From positions 248,001 through 312,000 of the forward strand of contig NZ_CADIKM010000004.1 in assembly GCF_902859895.1 (NCBI RefSeq): a stretch of DNA of 64,000 nt. Direction: 5' to 3'. Under the pieces are notes generated by a model that searched no databases, had not been told where the DNA came from, and saw nothing but the letters and a program-made list of their open reading frames with translations. The position numbers and the translations under genes are program-made. This document shows positions 28,708-36,857 of this stretch, piece after piece (position 1 is the first letter of the stretch; the number at the start of each line of letters is the position of its first letter). This stretch comes from Pararobbsia alpina (GTDB lineage: Bacteria > Pseudomonadota > Gammaproteobacteria > Burkholderiales > Burkholderiaceae).

Positions 28708-30438
28708 CTACGGGATCACGCGCGTCACACCGCGGCCACGCGGATCGGCGACCGGCTCCGGCGTATTGCCGTTGACCTTGATCACCTGGATATCGCCGTT
28801 GAAATCCTGCCCCTTCAGCACGTAACCCTTCGCTTCGATCTGCTCCGCGAGTCGGCCTTCGATCGGCTTGTACGGCTCCCAGAAGATCGTGTTCGGCGGC
28901 AGCAACTGGTGATGAAAGCGCATCGCGGCGACCGCATCGGGCAACGGCATCTTGAAGTCGTACACGTTGGTGATCACCTGGAAGATCGACGTAAAGATAC
29001 GCGAGCCGCCCGGCGTACCGATCACGAGCGATACCTTGCCATCTTTGGTCAGAATGGTTGGGCTCATCGAGGACAGCGGCCGCTTCTTCGGTTCGATCGC
29101 ATTCGCATCGCTGCCCACCACGCCAAACACGTTCGCCACACCCGGCTTGGCGGAGAAGTCGTCCATCTCGTCGTTCAGCAAGATGCCGGTACCCTCCACC
29201 ACCACACCCGAACCGAAGTATCCGTTGATCGTATAAGTGTTCGAAACCGCGTTACCCCACTTGTCGATCACCGAGAAGTGCGTGGTCTCGGCCTTCTCCG
29301 GCATCGACGTGCCGAGTCCCGGCTGCACGCTCTTCGTATCTGACGGCCCGGCCGGATTGACCTCTGCCGCACGCTTGGCGAGATACGCGTCGTCGGTCAA
29401 CTGCGCAACCGGCACCTTGTAGAAGTCCGGGTCGCCCAGATACTGCGCGCGGTCCGCGAACACACGCTTTTCGATTTCCGCAACCAGGTGCACGTACTGC
29501 GGCGAATTAAGCGTTATGTAGTTGAAGTCAGGTGCGAGATCCGCTTTGATCTTCAGCAACTGGACGAGGCCAATGCCGCCTGAACTCGGCGGCGGCGCGG
29601 TAATCACCTCATAGCCATTCCACTTCGCCTCGATCGGCTGACGCCATATGGCCTTGTATTCCTGCAGATCGCGCTTCGTGATCAGGCCGTGACCGCGCAT
29701 CGCCGCGGCGATCAGGTCGGCCGTCTTGCCGTCGTAGAAGTCTTTCGCGCCATCGTTAGCGATACGCGTCAGCACAGCGGCCAGATCGGGTTGCCTGAAG
29801 GTGAGACCCGCTTTGAGGTTGCTGAAATAAGTTTCGAAATTGGTCTTGCCAACGAACTCTTGCTCCTCAAATTCACGGCGGCGCTGCTCCAACTGGTTGC
29901 TGACGAAGAAGCCGTCACGCGCGTACTCGATGGACGGCGCCAACACCTGTTTCCATTTCAGCTTGCCGAAGCGTCGGTGCGCTTCCCACATGCCATCGAC
30001 AGTGCCCGGCACGCCGACCGCGCGGTAACCGAAAAGGCTCATGCCCTTGATGACATTGCCCTGATCGTCGAGATACATATTCTTCGTCGCAGCGAGCGGC
30101 GCACGTTCGCGGTAGTCGAGGAAATACGGTTTGCCGTCCATATACAGCGTCATGAAGCCGCCACCGCCGATGTTGCCGGCTTCCGGATACGTCACCGCAA
30201 GCGTGAAGGCGATGGCCACAGCGGCATCGACGGCATTGCCGCCTTCCTTGAAGATCTGCTCGGCAGCTTCAGCGCTGAACTGGTCGGCAACAGCGATGGC
30301 CGAGGCGTTGAGTACGGCCGGCTGCGGGGGTGCCTTCGCGTGGGCGGGTGCGGTTTCGAGAAAACTGCCTGAAACCGCGACGAATGCGACGAGGGCAAAG
30401 CCGGTCGCGGAGATTCTTGCCTTGTTGATCAACTTCAT
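28708..30438 (-). CDS. ggt: Gamma-glutamyltransferase (periplasmic)
   Basis: 576 residues with a signal peptide (ISATGFALVAFVAVSGSFLETAPAHA). The autoprocessing site and catalytic Thr are in EKAETTHFSVIDKWGNA, which splits the precursor into large and small subunits. RERAPLAA in the large subunit and the small-subunit block RPLSSMSPTIL and GTPGGSRI bind the glutamyl group. It hydrolyses or transfers the gamma-glutamyl group of glutathione and related compounds in the periplasm, releasing cysteinyl-glycine and glutamate, so it can feed sulfur salvage. Confidence 0.95.
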   Translation of the reverse strand: MKLINKARISATGFALVAFVAVSGSFLETAPAHAKAPPQPAVLNASAIAVADQFSAEAAEQIFKEGGNAVDAAVAIAFTLAVTYPEAGNIGGGGFMTLYMDGKPYFLDYRERAPLAATKNMYLDDQGNVIKGMSLFGYRAVGVPGTVDGMWEAHRRFGKLKWKQVLAPSIEYARDGFFVSNQLEQRRREFEEQEFVGKTNFETYFSNLKAGLTFRQPDLAAVLTRIANDGAKDFYDGKTADLIAAAMRGHGLITKRDLQEYKAIWRQPIEAKWNGYEVITAPPPSSGGIGLVQLLKIKADLAPDFNYITLNSPQYVHLVAEIEKRVFADRAQYLGDPDFYKVPVAQLTDDAYLAKRAAEVNPAGPSDTKSVQPGLGTSMPEKAETTHFSVIDKWGNAVSNTYTINGYFGSGVVVEGTGILLNDEMDDFSAKPGVANVFGVVGSDANAIEPKKRPLSSMSPTILTKDGKVSLVIGTPGGSRIFTSIFQVITNVYDFKMPLPDAVAAMRFHHQLLPPNTIFWEPYKPIEGRLAEQIEAKGYVLKGQDFNGDIQVIKVNGNTPEPVADPRGRGVTRVIP

Positions 30439-30959
30439 CGGACGTCTCCCATGACAGTTCCTCTGTCGGCGATGAAATCATACTTCGGGTTCGTAAGCAC
30501 GCAGGAATCGAGACGGTACCGATAGTTTGCGATTCGCATGACGAAACCTCAGTACCGCGCGCGGTGATGCCACGGCGGCGCCAGGAAGATCAGTTTCCGG
30601 ATTTTCTGCAGCGGCGATACCATCTGCCTGAAAGCCTCGCCAGCCGGAACGTTGAGCCGACTGCCAACACCATGAGGGCGCTAAGCAAGCTGTTGTCGAC
30701 GTTGCACATCAGATTGGTCAGATAGAACGATGGCAGCGCGACGAGCGGGTGGTAAATCGCGCGACTAATCAGGTCTTCCATGGGTTTCTCACAGGAGCTT
30801 GGCTAAACAAGCTGGCAAGTCGCTGCAAACGAGCCCGTTGGCAAGAGCGGATCGCAGTATCAGACTTGCCGCATCGGGTTGGTCGCTCGCCATGCGGAGA
30901 TTGAATGCTTGATGGATGTCGCTGGGGCCACTCGGTGGCTCCAGCGACCCGAGGTCGCA
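30439..30959. other. Intergenic stretch with one doubtful small ORF
   Basis: Upstream of ggt. The only ORF with protein-like composition is a minus-strand 63-codon frame at 30590-30781, listed separately. I see no RNA gene, repeat or recognisable promoter. Confidence 0.4.
30590..30781 (-). CDS. Doubtful small hypothetical protein
   Basis: 63 residues beginning MEDLISRAIYHPLVALPSFYL with a hydrophobic middle (LLSALMVLAVGSTF) and a basic end (RWYRRCRKSGN), which would suit a small membrane protein. No family recognised and no strong ribosome site seen, so this may be chance. Confidence 0.25.
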   Translation of the reverse strand: MEDLISRAIYHPLVALPSFYLTNLMCNVDNSLLSALMVLAVGSTFRLARLSGRWYRRCRKSGN

Positions 30960-31250
30960 TCAGCCGCCGAAGTACAGCGAGCAAAAGCTGACCGGTCCGA
31001 CGCAGGCAGGCGTGGCCGGATGACTTTGACCGATGCCTGGTTTGCCTACCACTCCGCGCTGGCCGGTGGTGCTCGAACCCGACGCGCTGGCAACCGTGCC
31101 GCTTTCGCTTTGCTGCTTGAGCTGGGCTGGCTGTTGCGCAGAGATCGGGTTGACCTCGGAGTACGACTTCTCCTGGGCAGACGCGTTAGAAACGATGCCT
31201 GCCGAAGCGAGCAGGATCACGGAAAGGCCCAATACATATCGCGTGTTCAT
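30960..31250 (-). CDS. Small secreted protein, Burkholderiaceae type
   Basis: 96 residues with a clear signal peptide (MNTRYVLGLSVILLASAGIVSNASA, cleavage before QEKSYSE). The mature ~70 residues are Ser/Gln/Gly-rich and end with two Cys (TPACVGPVSFCSLYFGG) that could form a disulfide. No domain recognised. The ATG at 31250 is in good position and the signal peptide is the main support. Confidence 0.55.
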   Translation of the reverse strand: MNTRYVLGLSVILLASAGIVSNASAQEKSYSEVNPISAQQPAQLKQQSESGTVASASGSSTTGQRGVVGKPGIGQSHPATPACVGPVSFCSLYFGG

Positions 31251-31683
31251 TTCGAGTTCCTAAATTGAGGATAAGGAAATTGATGCGGACTACCTCATGG
31301 GGACCACAGAGACCCTGGCTTTATTCCCAGCAGGGACTGCCAGGGTGATGCGGGTCGGTCGCGTTCGTGGCGCAAATCTGCAGGAGCCTGGGACTGGTAC
31401 TGGGACTGGATGTGCAGATTCTGTTTAACGCCTCCATGTCCACATCGTATTCACCCGTAAGACGGAAATAAAATATATTGTTGGGATACGATCCATATCT
31501 TCAACGTATGCCACTGGTGAACGTGGGCTCATACGCGCAAACGCGATGCAGGGTGACACCACCTGCGTGTGCAGACCTGACTGCATCGCATTGCGACCTG
31601 TGTCGAGCGGGAAAGCTTCACGACGAGTGCAACCGTTGTTGCGTGGTCCCGCTCATGTGCTGTTTCCGGGAATAGCGGTTCCA
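31251..31683. other. Intergenic region upstream of a LysR gene
   Basis: No gene supported. The part near 31460-31505 is notably AT-rich (AAATAAAATATATTGTTGGG and a following ATAC...CATATC), the sort of sequence in which a LysR promoter/operator would sit. I cannot define the boxes. Confidence 0.4.
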
Positions 31684-32583
31684 ATGAACTTTACTCACCT
31701 ACTGGCATTTTTCGAGGTTGCGCGCGCGGGCAGCGTCAGCGCGGGGGCGGCGCATCTGCGCGTCAGCCAGCCGGCGGTCACGCGCGAAATCAGGGATCTG
31801 GAGGAGCGGCTTGGACTTGTGTTGTTCGACCGACTGCCGCGAGGCGTCGCGCTGACCGACGCGGGGTCGATGCTGTTCCGCTATGCCGAGCAGATCTTCT
31901 CGCTCGCCGACGCGGCGCAATGGGAACTGCGGGAACTGGCTGGTCTCAGCGCCGGACATGTGAAGATCGGCGCCAGCGCGACGGTCGGTGTGTATCTCGT
32001 GCCGGAGATGATCGCGCAATTCAACGCGAGCCATCCTCAGGTCGCCATCGACCTGACCGTGACCAATACCGAGCAGGTCGAAACCGGTTTGCGCGACCAT
32101 GCATTTTCGCTCGGCTTCATCGAGGGGCCATTCGACAACACGATCCTGCATTCCCGCCCGATCGGGGCCGACGAAATCGCCGCGGTCGCCGCGGCCGGGC
32201 ATCCGCACGCCGGGCAGAAGCTACTGGCGCCCGATCTGACTACGAATACCGTCATTCTGCGCGAACCCGGTTCGGGCACGCGTGCGGTTGTCGAGGAGGC
32301 TTATGGGCATATCGGGCTGCAGATCAACCCACTGATGTCCGTCAGCGACACTGAAGCCATCAAGCGGATGCTGCTCGCGCAGCACGCCATCGCTTACGTT
32401 TCCCTGCTCAGCGTGAAGGATGAGTTGCGCCGCGGCGAGCTGACGGTGATCGAAGTGGACGGTCTTCGCATCGAACGCCCACTGCACATGGTGTGGCTCA
32501 AAAGGCGGTCGCTGTCACCGAGTACACAGGCTTTTTTCGACCTGGTGCTGGCACGGGTCGCAGCGGACGCCGCAGCGGGGTGA
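31684..32583 (+). CDS. LysR family transcriptional regulator (CysL/CbbR-like)
   Basis: 299 residues from the ATG at 31684. N-terminal winged HTH (HLLAFFEVARAGSVSAGAAH; VSQPAVTREIRDLEERLGL; FDRLPRGVALTDAG), then a periplasmic-binding-protein-like effector domain (GHVKIGASATVGVYLVPEM; SVSDTEAIKRMLLAQHAIAYVS). The upstream open frame from 31546 is rejected as it lacks similarity. Effector and targets are unknown; nearby genes point to sulfur compounds. Its 3' end overlaps the converging second LysR gene by 86 bp. Confidence 0.88.
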   Translation: MNFTHLLAFFEVARAGSVSAGAAHLRVSQPAVTREIRDLEERLGLVLFDRLPRGVALTDAGSMLFRYAEQIFSLADAAQWELRELAGLSAGHVKIGASATVGVYLVPEMIAQFNASHPQVAIDLTVTNTEQVETGLRDHAFSLGFIEGPFDNTILHSRPIGADEIAAVAAAGHPHAGQKLLAPDLTTNTVILREPGSGTRAVVEEAYGHIGLQINPLMSVSDTEAIKRMLLAQHAIAYVSLLSVKDELRRGELTVIEVDGLRIERPLHMVWLKRRSLSPSTQAFFDLVLARVAADAAAG

Positions 32584-33526
32584 CGTTGTTCGCCGCGAGA
32601 TCTGTCACGTTGGCAGCAGTGTTCCGCATGGCCTGCTCGACGTGTTCCAGCGAAGACGTCGGCGACAGCAGTTCTACTAGCGTGTGCACGCAACTTCGCA
32701 CGAAAGCATCGCGCCTGAACGCGACATAGGCGGTGCGTGAGTCGCTCACATGATCGAAGGGCAGCACGCACAGACCGCGATCGCGTTCCGTGTCGAAAGC
32801 CATCTCCTCGACGATACCTATGCCCAGCCCCAGTGCGACGTAGGTCTTTACCATTTCCGCATCGGCAGCACGCAACGCGACGTTGTGCATACGGTTGCCC
32901 TGCCTGAACATCTCCTGCTGCCCGAAAGTGTCGTCATCGACGATCAATGGGAAACGTGCGAGATCGTCAGATTCCAGCCGCGCCCGTCCCGCAAGAGGGT
33001 GATCGACAGGCACGACAGCGACCGGACGCGAGTTCGCGCAAGGGAGTGTCAACAGCGTGTCGTCGCCGGACAGATCCCCAGGTGTGAGCACGAGATCGGC
33101 TTCGCCGCTGCTGATCATCGCGGATACCTGGCTGGACGAGCCTTGCAGGATCGAAACCAGGACCTTTGGAAAGCGTGGTCTAAACCGAGCGATTGCGCTG
33201 GGGAGCAGATAGCGGGCGTACGTAGGCGTGGCAGCGATGATCAGTTCCCCCTGATCCTGAGTCACATAGTCCGCTCCGACGCGTTTCAGGGCTTCGACCT
33301 CGCGAAGAATGCGCTCGGCTGCCGCAACGACCACTTTGCCCTGCTCGGTGATGTCTTTCAGCCGCTTGCCGTGGCGCGTAAAGATGAGGATGCCGAGTTC
33401 CTCCTCGAGTTCGATGATCGACTTCGAGATGCCGGGCTGTGAGGTGTAGAGGGCTTTGGCGGCGGCAGTCAGATTGAGGTTCTGGCGAACCGCCTCGCGT
33501 ACGAAACGGAATTGATGCAGGTTCAT
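32498..33526 (-). CDS. LysR family regulator, CysB/Cbl-like
   Basis: 342 residues from the Met of MNLHQFRFVREAVRQNLNLT, a CysB/Cbl-type N-terminus (TSQPGISKSIIELEEELGI; FTRHGKRL; PTYARYLLPSAIARFRPRFP). CysB and Cbl respond to O-acetylserine, APS or sulfate status. The protein has an extended Pro/Arg C-terminus (LRRPLRPVPAPGRKK), and the end of the gene overlaps the converging LysR. The frame stays open to 33724 but that part runs into the upstream binding-protein gene. It is likely the regulator of the sulfur island on the same strand. Confidence 0.88.
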   Translation of the reverse strand: MNLHQFRFVREAVRQNLNLTAAAKALYTSQPGISKSIIELEEELGILIFTRHGKRLKDITEQGKVVVAAAERILREVEALKRVGADYVTQDQGELIIAATPTYARYLLPSAIARFRPRFPKVLVSILQGSSSQVSAMISSGEADLVLTPGDLSGDDTLLTLPCANSRPVAVVPVDHPLAGRARLESDDLARFPLIVDDDTFGQQEMFRQGNRMHNVALRAADAEMVKTYVALGLGIGIVEEMAFDTERDRGLCVLPFDHVSDSRTAYVAFRRDAFVRSCVHTLVELLSPTSSLEHVEQAMRNTAANVTDLAANNVTPLRRPLRPVPAPGRKKPVYSVTATAF

Positions 33527-33611
33527 TGAAGCGCTTCCCCACTGGAAGATGGGCGGATGCCGGGTTGCCAAAGGCAACCCAGCACGAGATGCAAGCGGGT
33601 GGCCGGCGGAT

Positions 33612-34628
33612 TTAGCCGGCCTTTGCCTGGTAGGGCTTGAACCCGTACCGTTCGAAAATCGCGAGCCCCGCGGGCGAGCGGATGAAGCCCAACCAACGTC
33701 GGGCCGCCTCGGCATGAGGCGCATGCGCTGTCACGGCGCCCGCATAGATCGCCGTCGTATTGTCGGCCGCCGGAATGTCGACATGGCTGATGGGATGGCC
33801 GGCCTGCTCCTGGAACATCGCCTCGGACTGCCAGGTGACGCCCGCCTGCGCCTTGCCTTGCATGATCCACAGAGGCGTTTGCCGGTGATGAATGTGCGTC
33901 AGCACGGTCGACCCATCGGCCACCTTGGTGCCGTACACGTCGTTGAACAGCGCATCGCCCCCCGCATGTTCGAGCGACGCCTTGATCTGCCGCGCGATCC
34001 CTTCGAATTCGGGATTGGGCATCGCCAGCCGGACCTCGGGTCGGCCGAGATCGGCAAGCCCGGTGATATGGGCAGGGTTGCCCGCCCGCACCATGATGGT
34101 CAGCGTGTTCGTCACATACGGCTGCGCTGGCGCCTGCAGAAGTCCGGTGTCGATCTGCTTCTGCACGGCCTTCAGCCCAGCGAGGTACACGTCAGCTGGG
34201 ACAGTCCAGGTCATGTTGCCGACCGTGACGGTGCCACCGTTTTCGATCTGCTTCACCAGCAGGCCCGGGGGAATCGTCTCCCAGTAGACATGTCCCTTGT
34301 ACTGCGGGTAGCGCGCCTCGAACGCCTGCACGAGTGGCGCCATCGCAAAGAAGTAGTTGCCGCCGACATAGAGCACGAGCGAAGGGTGAATCGGGTCACC
34401 ATGGAAATCGGCGAGATTGTCCGCATCGGGCTCGGTAAACGACAGGCCGCGTGCCGGGCTGTCATTGTTCGCGCCATGTTGCCACGGTGGATAGACGCCC
34501 TGCCCCTGCGCGTGAGCGGCAGCGCTGGCAGCCGGCGCGCCCTCGTCGGCATGGGCGGCCCCGATGATGAAGGCACCGATGGCGCTCATCATGCATGCGG
34601 CCAGGGCTTTGCGGTGAATCGAAAACAT
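33612..34628 (-). CDS. Orphan periplasmic substrate-binding protein (ModA/sulfate-binding-like)
   Basis: 338 residues from the ATG at 34628, with a signal peptide (KALAACMMSAIGAFIIGAAHA). After a ~40-residue linker comes a type II binding-protein fold (LVLYVGGNYFFAMAPLVQAFEARYPQ; NTLTIMVRAGNPAHI; GVTWQSEAMFQEQAGHP; RRWLGFIRSPAGLAIFERYGF), in the manner of molybdate/sulfate/tungstate binders. No permease or ATPase gene is adjacent, so it may serve a transporter elsewhere or act as a sensor or scavenger. Ligand not determinable; a sulfur oxyanion is the contextual guess. Confidence 0.8.
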   Translation of the reverse strand: MFSIHRKALAACMMSAIGAFIIGAAHADEGAPAASAAAHAQGQGVYPPWQHGANNDSPARGLSFTEPDADNLADFHGDPIHPSLVLYVGGNYFFAMAPLVQAFEARYPQYKGHVYWETIPPGLLVKQIENGGTVTVGNMTWTVPADVYLAGLKAVQKQIDTGLLQAPAQPYVTNTLTIMVRAGNPAHITGLADLGRPEVRLAMPNPEFEGIARQIKASLEHAGGDALFNDVYGTKVADGSTVLTHIHHRQTPLWIMQGKAQAGVTWQSEAMFQEQAGHPISHVDIPAADNTTAIYAGAVTAHAPHAEAARRWLGFIRSPAGLAIFERYGFKPYQAKAG

Positions 34629-34708
34629 GCTGCAGACTCCGAATGATAAAAAATGGCGCGTACACCGCGTGACAGTTCGCACTGCCCGCGCAGGTGTTGA
34701 ACGGATGT

Positions 34709-35269
34709 TTACAGCGGCATCAGTGCATAGCCCTGCTGCTCGAGGGTTGTGACAGTGGTCAGGCCGGACAGCGAGAGCGTGACATCCGAATCGATCCAGT
34801 CATACTGGAAATGATGCTCGGCCACCGCCTGCCCGCATATCGCGATCGTCACGCCGGCCTTCTTGAGTTCGGCGATCAGCGGGAGATTGGGGTTGGGCAC
34901 GCCGAACGCTGCCCGGTAGTGCGCATCGTCGAGAGCGAGCGGCGTTGCCGCGCCATAGGCAACCGCAACGAACTTGAGTTTGTCCAAGGGCACGCCTGAA
35001 GCGACATAGAGATTGACCGTGCGCGCCACATGATCGAGTGCCGGGTTGACCTTGTCAGGCTGTGCGGCGGCCTGAGTCAACGCAAAGACCACCTTGTAGG
35101 TATGACCAGGCTGCGGTTTGAACGCACTGTCGGGCAGGTAGTGCATGTTCCCGTAGCCCTGAATCGTAGGTGTCGTCCAGAAGCCGGCGGGATCCGTCGG
35201 CGTCGCGTGAACTGATGCAGAGGCAAACGCAACTAGCGCGGTAGCGACAAGAGTTTTGATTTTATTCAT
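34709..35269 (-). CDS. Secreted DsrE/DsrF-like protein
   Basis: 186 residues from the ATG at 35269; signal peptide KTLVATALVAFASASVHA. The mature part looks like the DsrE fold (YKVVFALTQAAAQPDKVNPALDHVARTVNLY; VPLDKLKFVAVAYGAAT; LKKAGVTIAICGQAVAEHHF), with one Cys in ICGQAV at the usual position of the reactive persulfide Cys. DsrE-type proteins carry or sense sulfane sulfur, here probably in the periplasm. It sits between the binding protein and the FNR gene on one strand. Confidence 0.78.
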   Translation of the reverse strand: MNKIKTLVATALVAFASASVHATPTDPAGFWTTPTIQGYGNMHYLPDSAFKPQPGHTYKVVFALTQAAAQPDKVNPALDHVARTVNLYVASGVPLDKLKFVAVAYGAATPLALDDAHYRAAFGVPNPNLPLIAELKKAGVTIAICGQAVAEHHFQYDWIDSDVTLSLSGLTTVTTLEQQGYALMPL

Positions 35270-35328
35270 AGTGGATTCGTTTAGTGCAGATGTATCAAAG
35301 GTGAATGACCCGACCCGACCCGGCCTGG

Positions 35329-36099
35329 TCAAGAAACGAAGGCCCGCTCGACCACGTAGTGTCCTGGGGCCGACTGATTACCCTCCTCGAATCCCCGTGC
35401 ATCGAGCAAGGCGCGCGTGTCGCGCAGCATCGCGGAGCTGCCGCAAAGCATGATGCGGTCGCGTTCGGGCGAGAATGGTGGCAGCCCGGTGTCGGCAAAC
35501 AGCGTTCCGGTTTCGATCAGATCGGTAATCCGACCGCGGTTCGGAAATGGCTCGCGAGTGATCGTCGGATAGTAAATCAGTTGCTCGCGTACCTGCTCAC
35601 CAAGGAATTCGTGTTGAGGCAACTCCGTCATGATGTAGTCGCGATAGGCGAGTTCACGGACGTACCGGCATGTATGGGTGAGCACGATGCGATCGTAACG
35701 CTCGTAGACCGCCGGATCGCGAATCACACTCATGAATGGGGCGAGGCCTGTGCCGGTGGACAGCAGCCACAACACACGACCGGGCAGCAGGTTGTCGACG
35801 ATCAGTGTGCCGGTCGGCTTGCGGCCAATCAGCAGCGGGTCCCCACGCTTCAAGTGCTGTAGCCGTGAGGTGAGCGGGCCATCCGGAACCTTGATGCTGA
35901 AGAATTCCAGCTCTTCGTGGTAGTTCGCGCTTGCAATGCTGTAAGCGCGCATCAACGGCCTGCCGTCGACTTCAAGACCCACCATGATGAACTGGCCATT
36001 CTCGAAGCGGAACGACGAATCGCGTGTGCAGGTAAAGCTGAAAAGCGTGTCCGTCCAGTGATGAACAGACAGTATGGTTTGCGGATTCAGGTTGCTCAT
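35329..36099 (-). CDS. fpr: Ferredoxin/flavodoxin-NADP(+) reductase
   Basis: 256 residues from the ATG at 36099 (MSNLNPQTILSVHHWTDTLF). FAD motif RAYSIASANYHEELEFF (RxYS), NADP motif STGTGLAPFMSVI, CGSSAMLRDTRALL and the C-terminal VERAFVS are typical of bacterial Fpr. It exchanges electrons between NADPH and ferredoxin or flavodoxin. The ORF continues upstream to 36474, but that part is unlike the family. Here it may feed sulfur redox reactions rather than the general Fpr role; a second genomic copy would support that. Confidence 0.92.
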   Translation of the reverse strand: MSNLNPQTILSVHHWTDTLFSFTCTRDSSFRFENGQFIMVGLEVDGRPLMRAYSIASANYHEELEFFSIKVPDGPLTSRLQHLKRGDPLLIGRKPTGTLIVDNLLPGRVLWLLSTGTGLAPFMSVIRDPAVYERYDRIVLTHTCRYVRELAYRDYIMTELPQHEFLGEQVREQLIYYPTITREPFPNRGRITDLIETGTLFADTGLPPFSPERDRIMLCGSSAMLRDTRALLDARGFEEGNQSAPGHYVVERAFVS

Positions 36100-36289
36100 G
36101 ACTGCAAGATGAAGTGAAGGAAGGTGGTGATTGCACAAGGTGGACCTGTCCGATGGCCTTGTTGCGTCCAGTTCCCGCGCTGCGGGGTTTGTCTGTTGTC
36201 TGTTGTCTGTTGCGGGACAGCTATAGCTGATGCACCGTTCGATCTCAGCAAGGATGCGCATCGATGCATGCGCGAGTGCGCCCGTATGA

Positions 36290-36547
36290 TCACGATCCCT
36301 TGTACAGGGTCGCGTCGAGGCGTGCCAGCGAGCCGTCCTTCTCTGCGCGAACCAGGTCGTCGTAGACCTGCTTGCGTGTGAGTCCGTGCGCTTGTTGGGC
36401 AGCGGGGTCGGTGGGCGCCTGTTGAATCTGGGAAGCCTGCAACTGCGATGCACCGGCGTCTTGTTGATCAGCATGGGCTGCCGAACAGAACAGCGATGCC
36501 GCGAGTGTCAACGCGACAGGGACGGCGGAAGAGAAATGCTTGCTCAT
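36290..36547 (-). CDS. DUF4148 family small secreted protein
   Basis: 85 residues from the ATG at 36547: signal peptide SSAVPVALTLAASLFCSAAHA, a Gln/Ala-rich spacer, then the DUF4148 block GLTRKQVYDDLVRAEKDGSLARLDATLY. DUF4148 proteins are abundant in Burkholderia and of unknown function. It is the first gene of the minus-strand run toward fpr, divergent from doxDA. Confidence 0.8.
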   Translation of the reverse strand: MSKHFSSAVPVALTLAASLFCSAAHADQQDAGASQLQASQIQQAPTDPAAQQAHGLTRKQVYDDLVRAEKDGSLARLDATLYKGS

Positions 36548-36688
36548 TTTCCAATCCTTACAGTTGAGTGAACATGCGGTCCGTTGCGATCGACTAATCG
36601 TTTGGAGTGCATGGGACCCAGTGTAGGGACGCCGATCCCTCAGGAAAAATACAATAGTGATATCGCCGCCATGCGTTGCGTATATAGG

Positions 36689-36704
36689 TGCCTTTTGATA
36701 GGCA
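36689..36704. promoter_or_regulatory. Inverted repeat TGCCT-N6-AGGCA
   Basis: Perfect 5-bp arms with a six-base AT-rich spacer, ~155 bp before the doxDA ATG. Size and symmetry suit an operator, perhaps for the CysB-like regulator; unproven. Confidence 0.4.
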
Positions 36705-36732
36705 AATGTAAGAAGGCGATGCACCCGCTTAG

Positions 36733-36769
36733 ATACCAAAAAATTATGGCGCCAATGCCATAAAGGTAT
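36733..36769. promoter_or_regulatory. Double inverted repeat, possible LysR operator
   Basis: Outer arms ATACC/GGTAT and inner arms TATGGC/GCCATA (six-base spacer) make a palindromic cluster ~90-125 bp before doxDA. The layout resembles a LysR recognition site (AT-rich dyads around a T-N11-A core). Confidence 0.45.
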
Positions 36770-36857
36770 TTTTGCGCGAACGCTTCCTTCGATACGCTGC
36801 ACATCGATGATTGGTCAATCCAGTCAGATGACGACCATCCACTTTCGAGATCCTTAC

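Larger units (their letters stand above)
36548..36857. other. Divergent regulatory region between the DUF4148 gene and doxDA
   Basis: No gene supported. AT-richer than its surroundings, with two inverted repeats listed separately. Likely contains promoters for both directions. Confidence 0.5.

Noticed and set aside
33527-33724. N-terminal extension of the CysB-like regulator to 33724
   Set aside because: The added 66 residues have no LysR similarity and overlap the 3' end of the binding-protein gene; MNLHQF is the family start.
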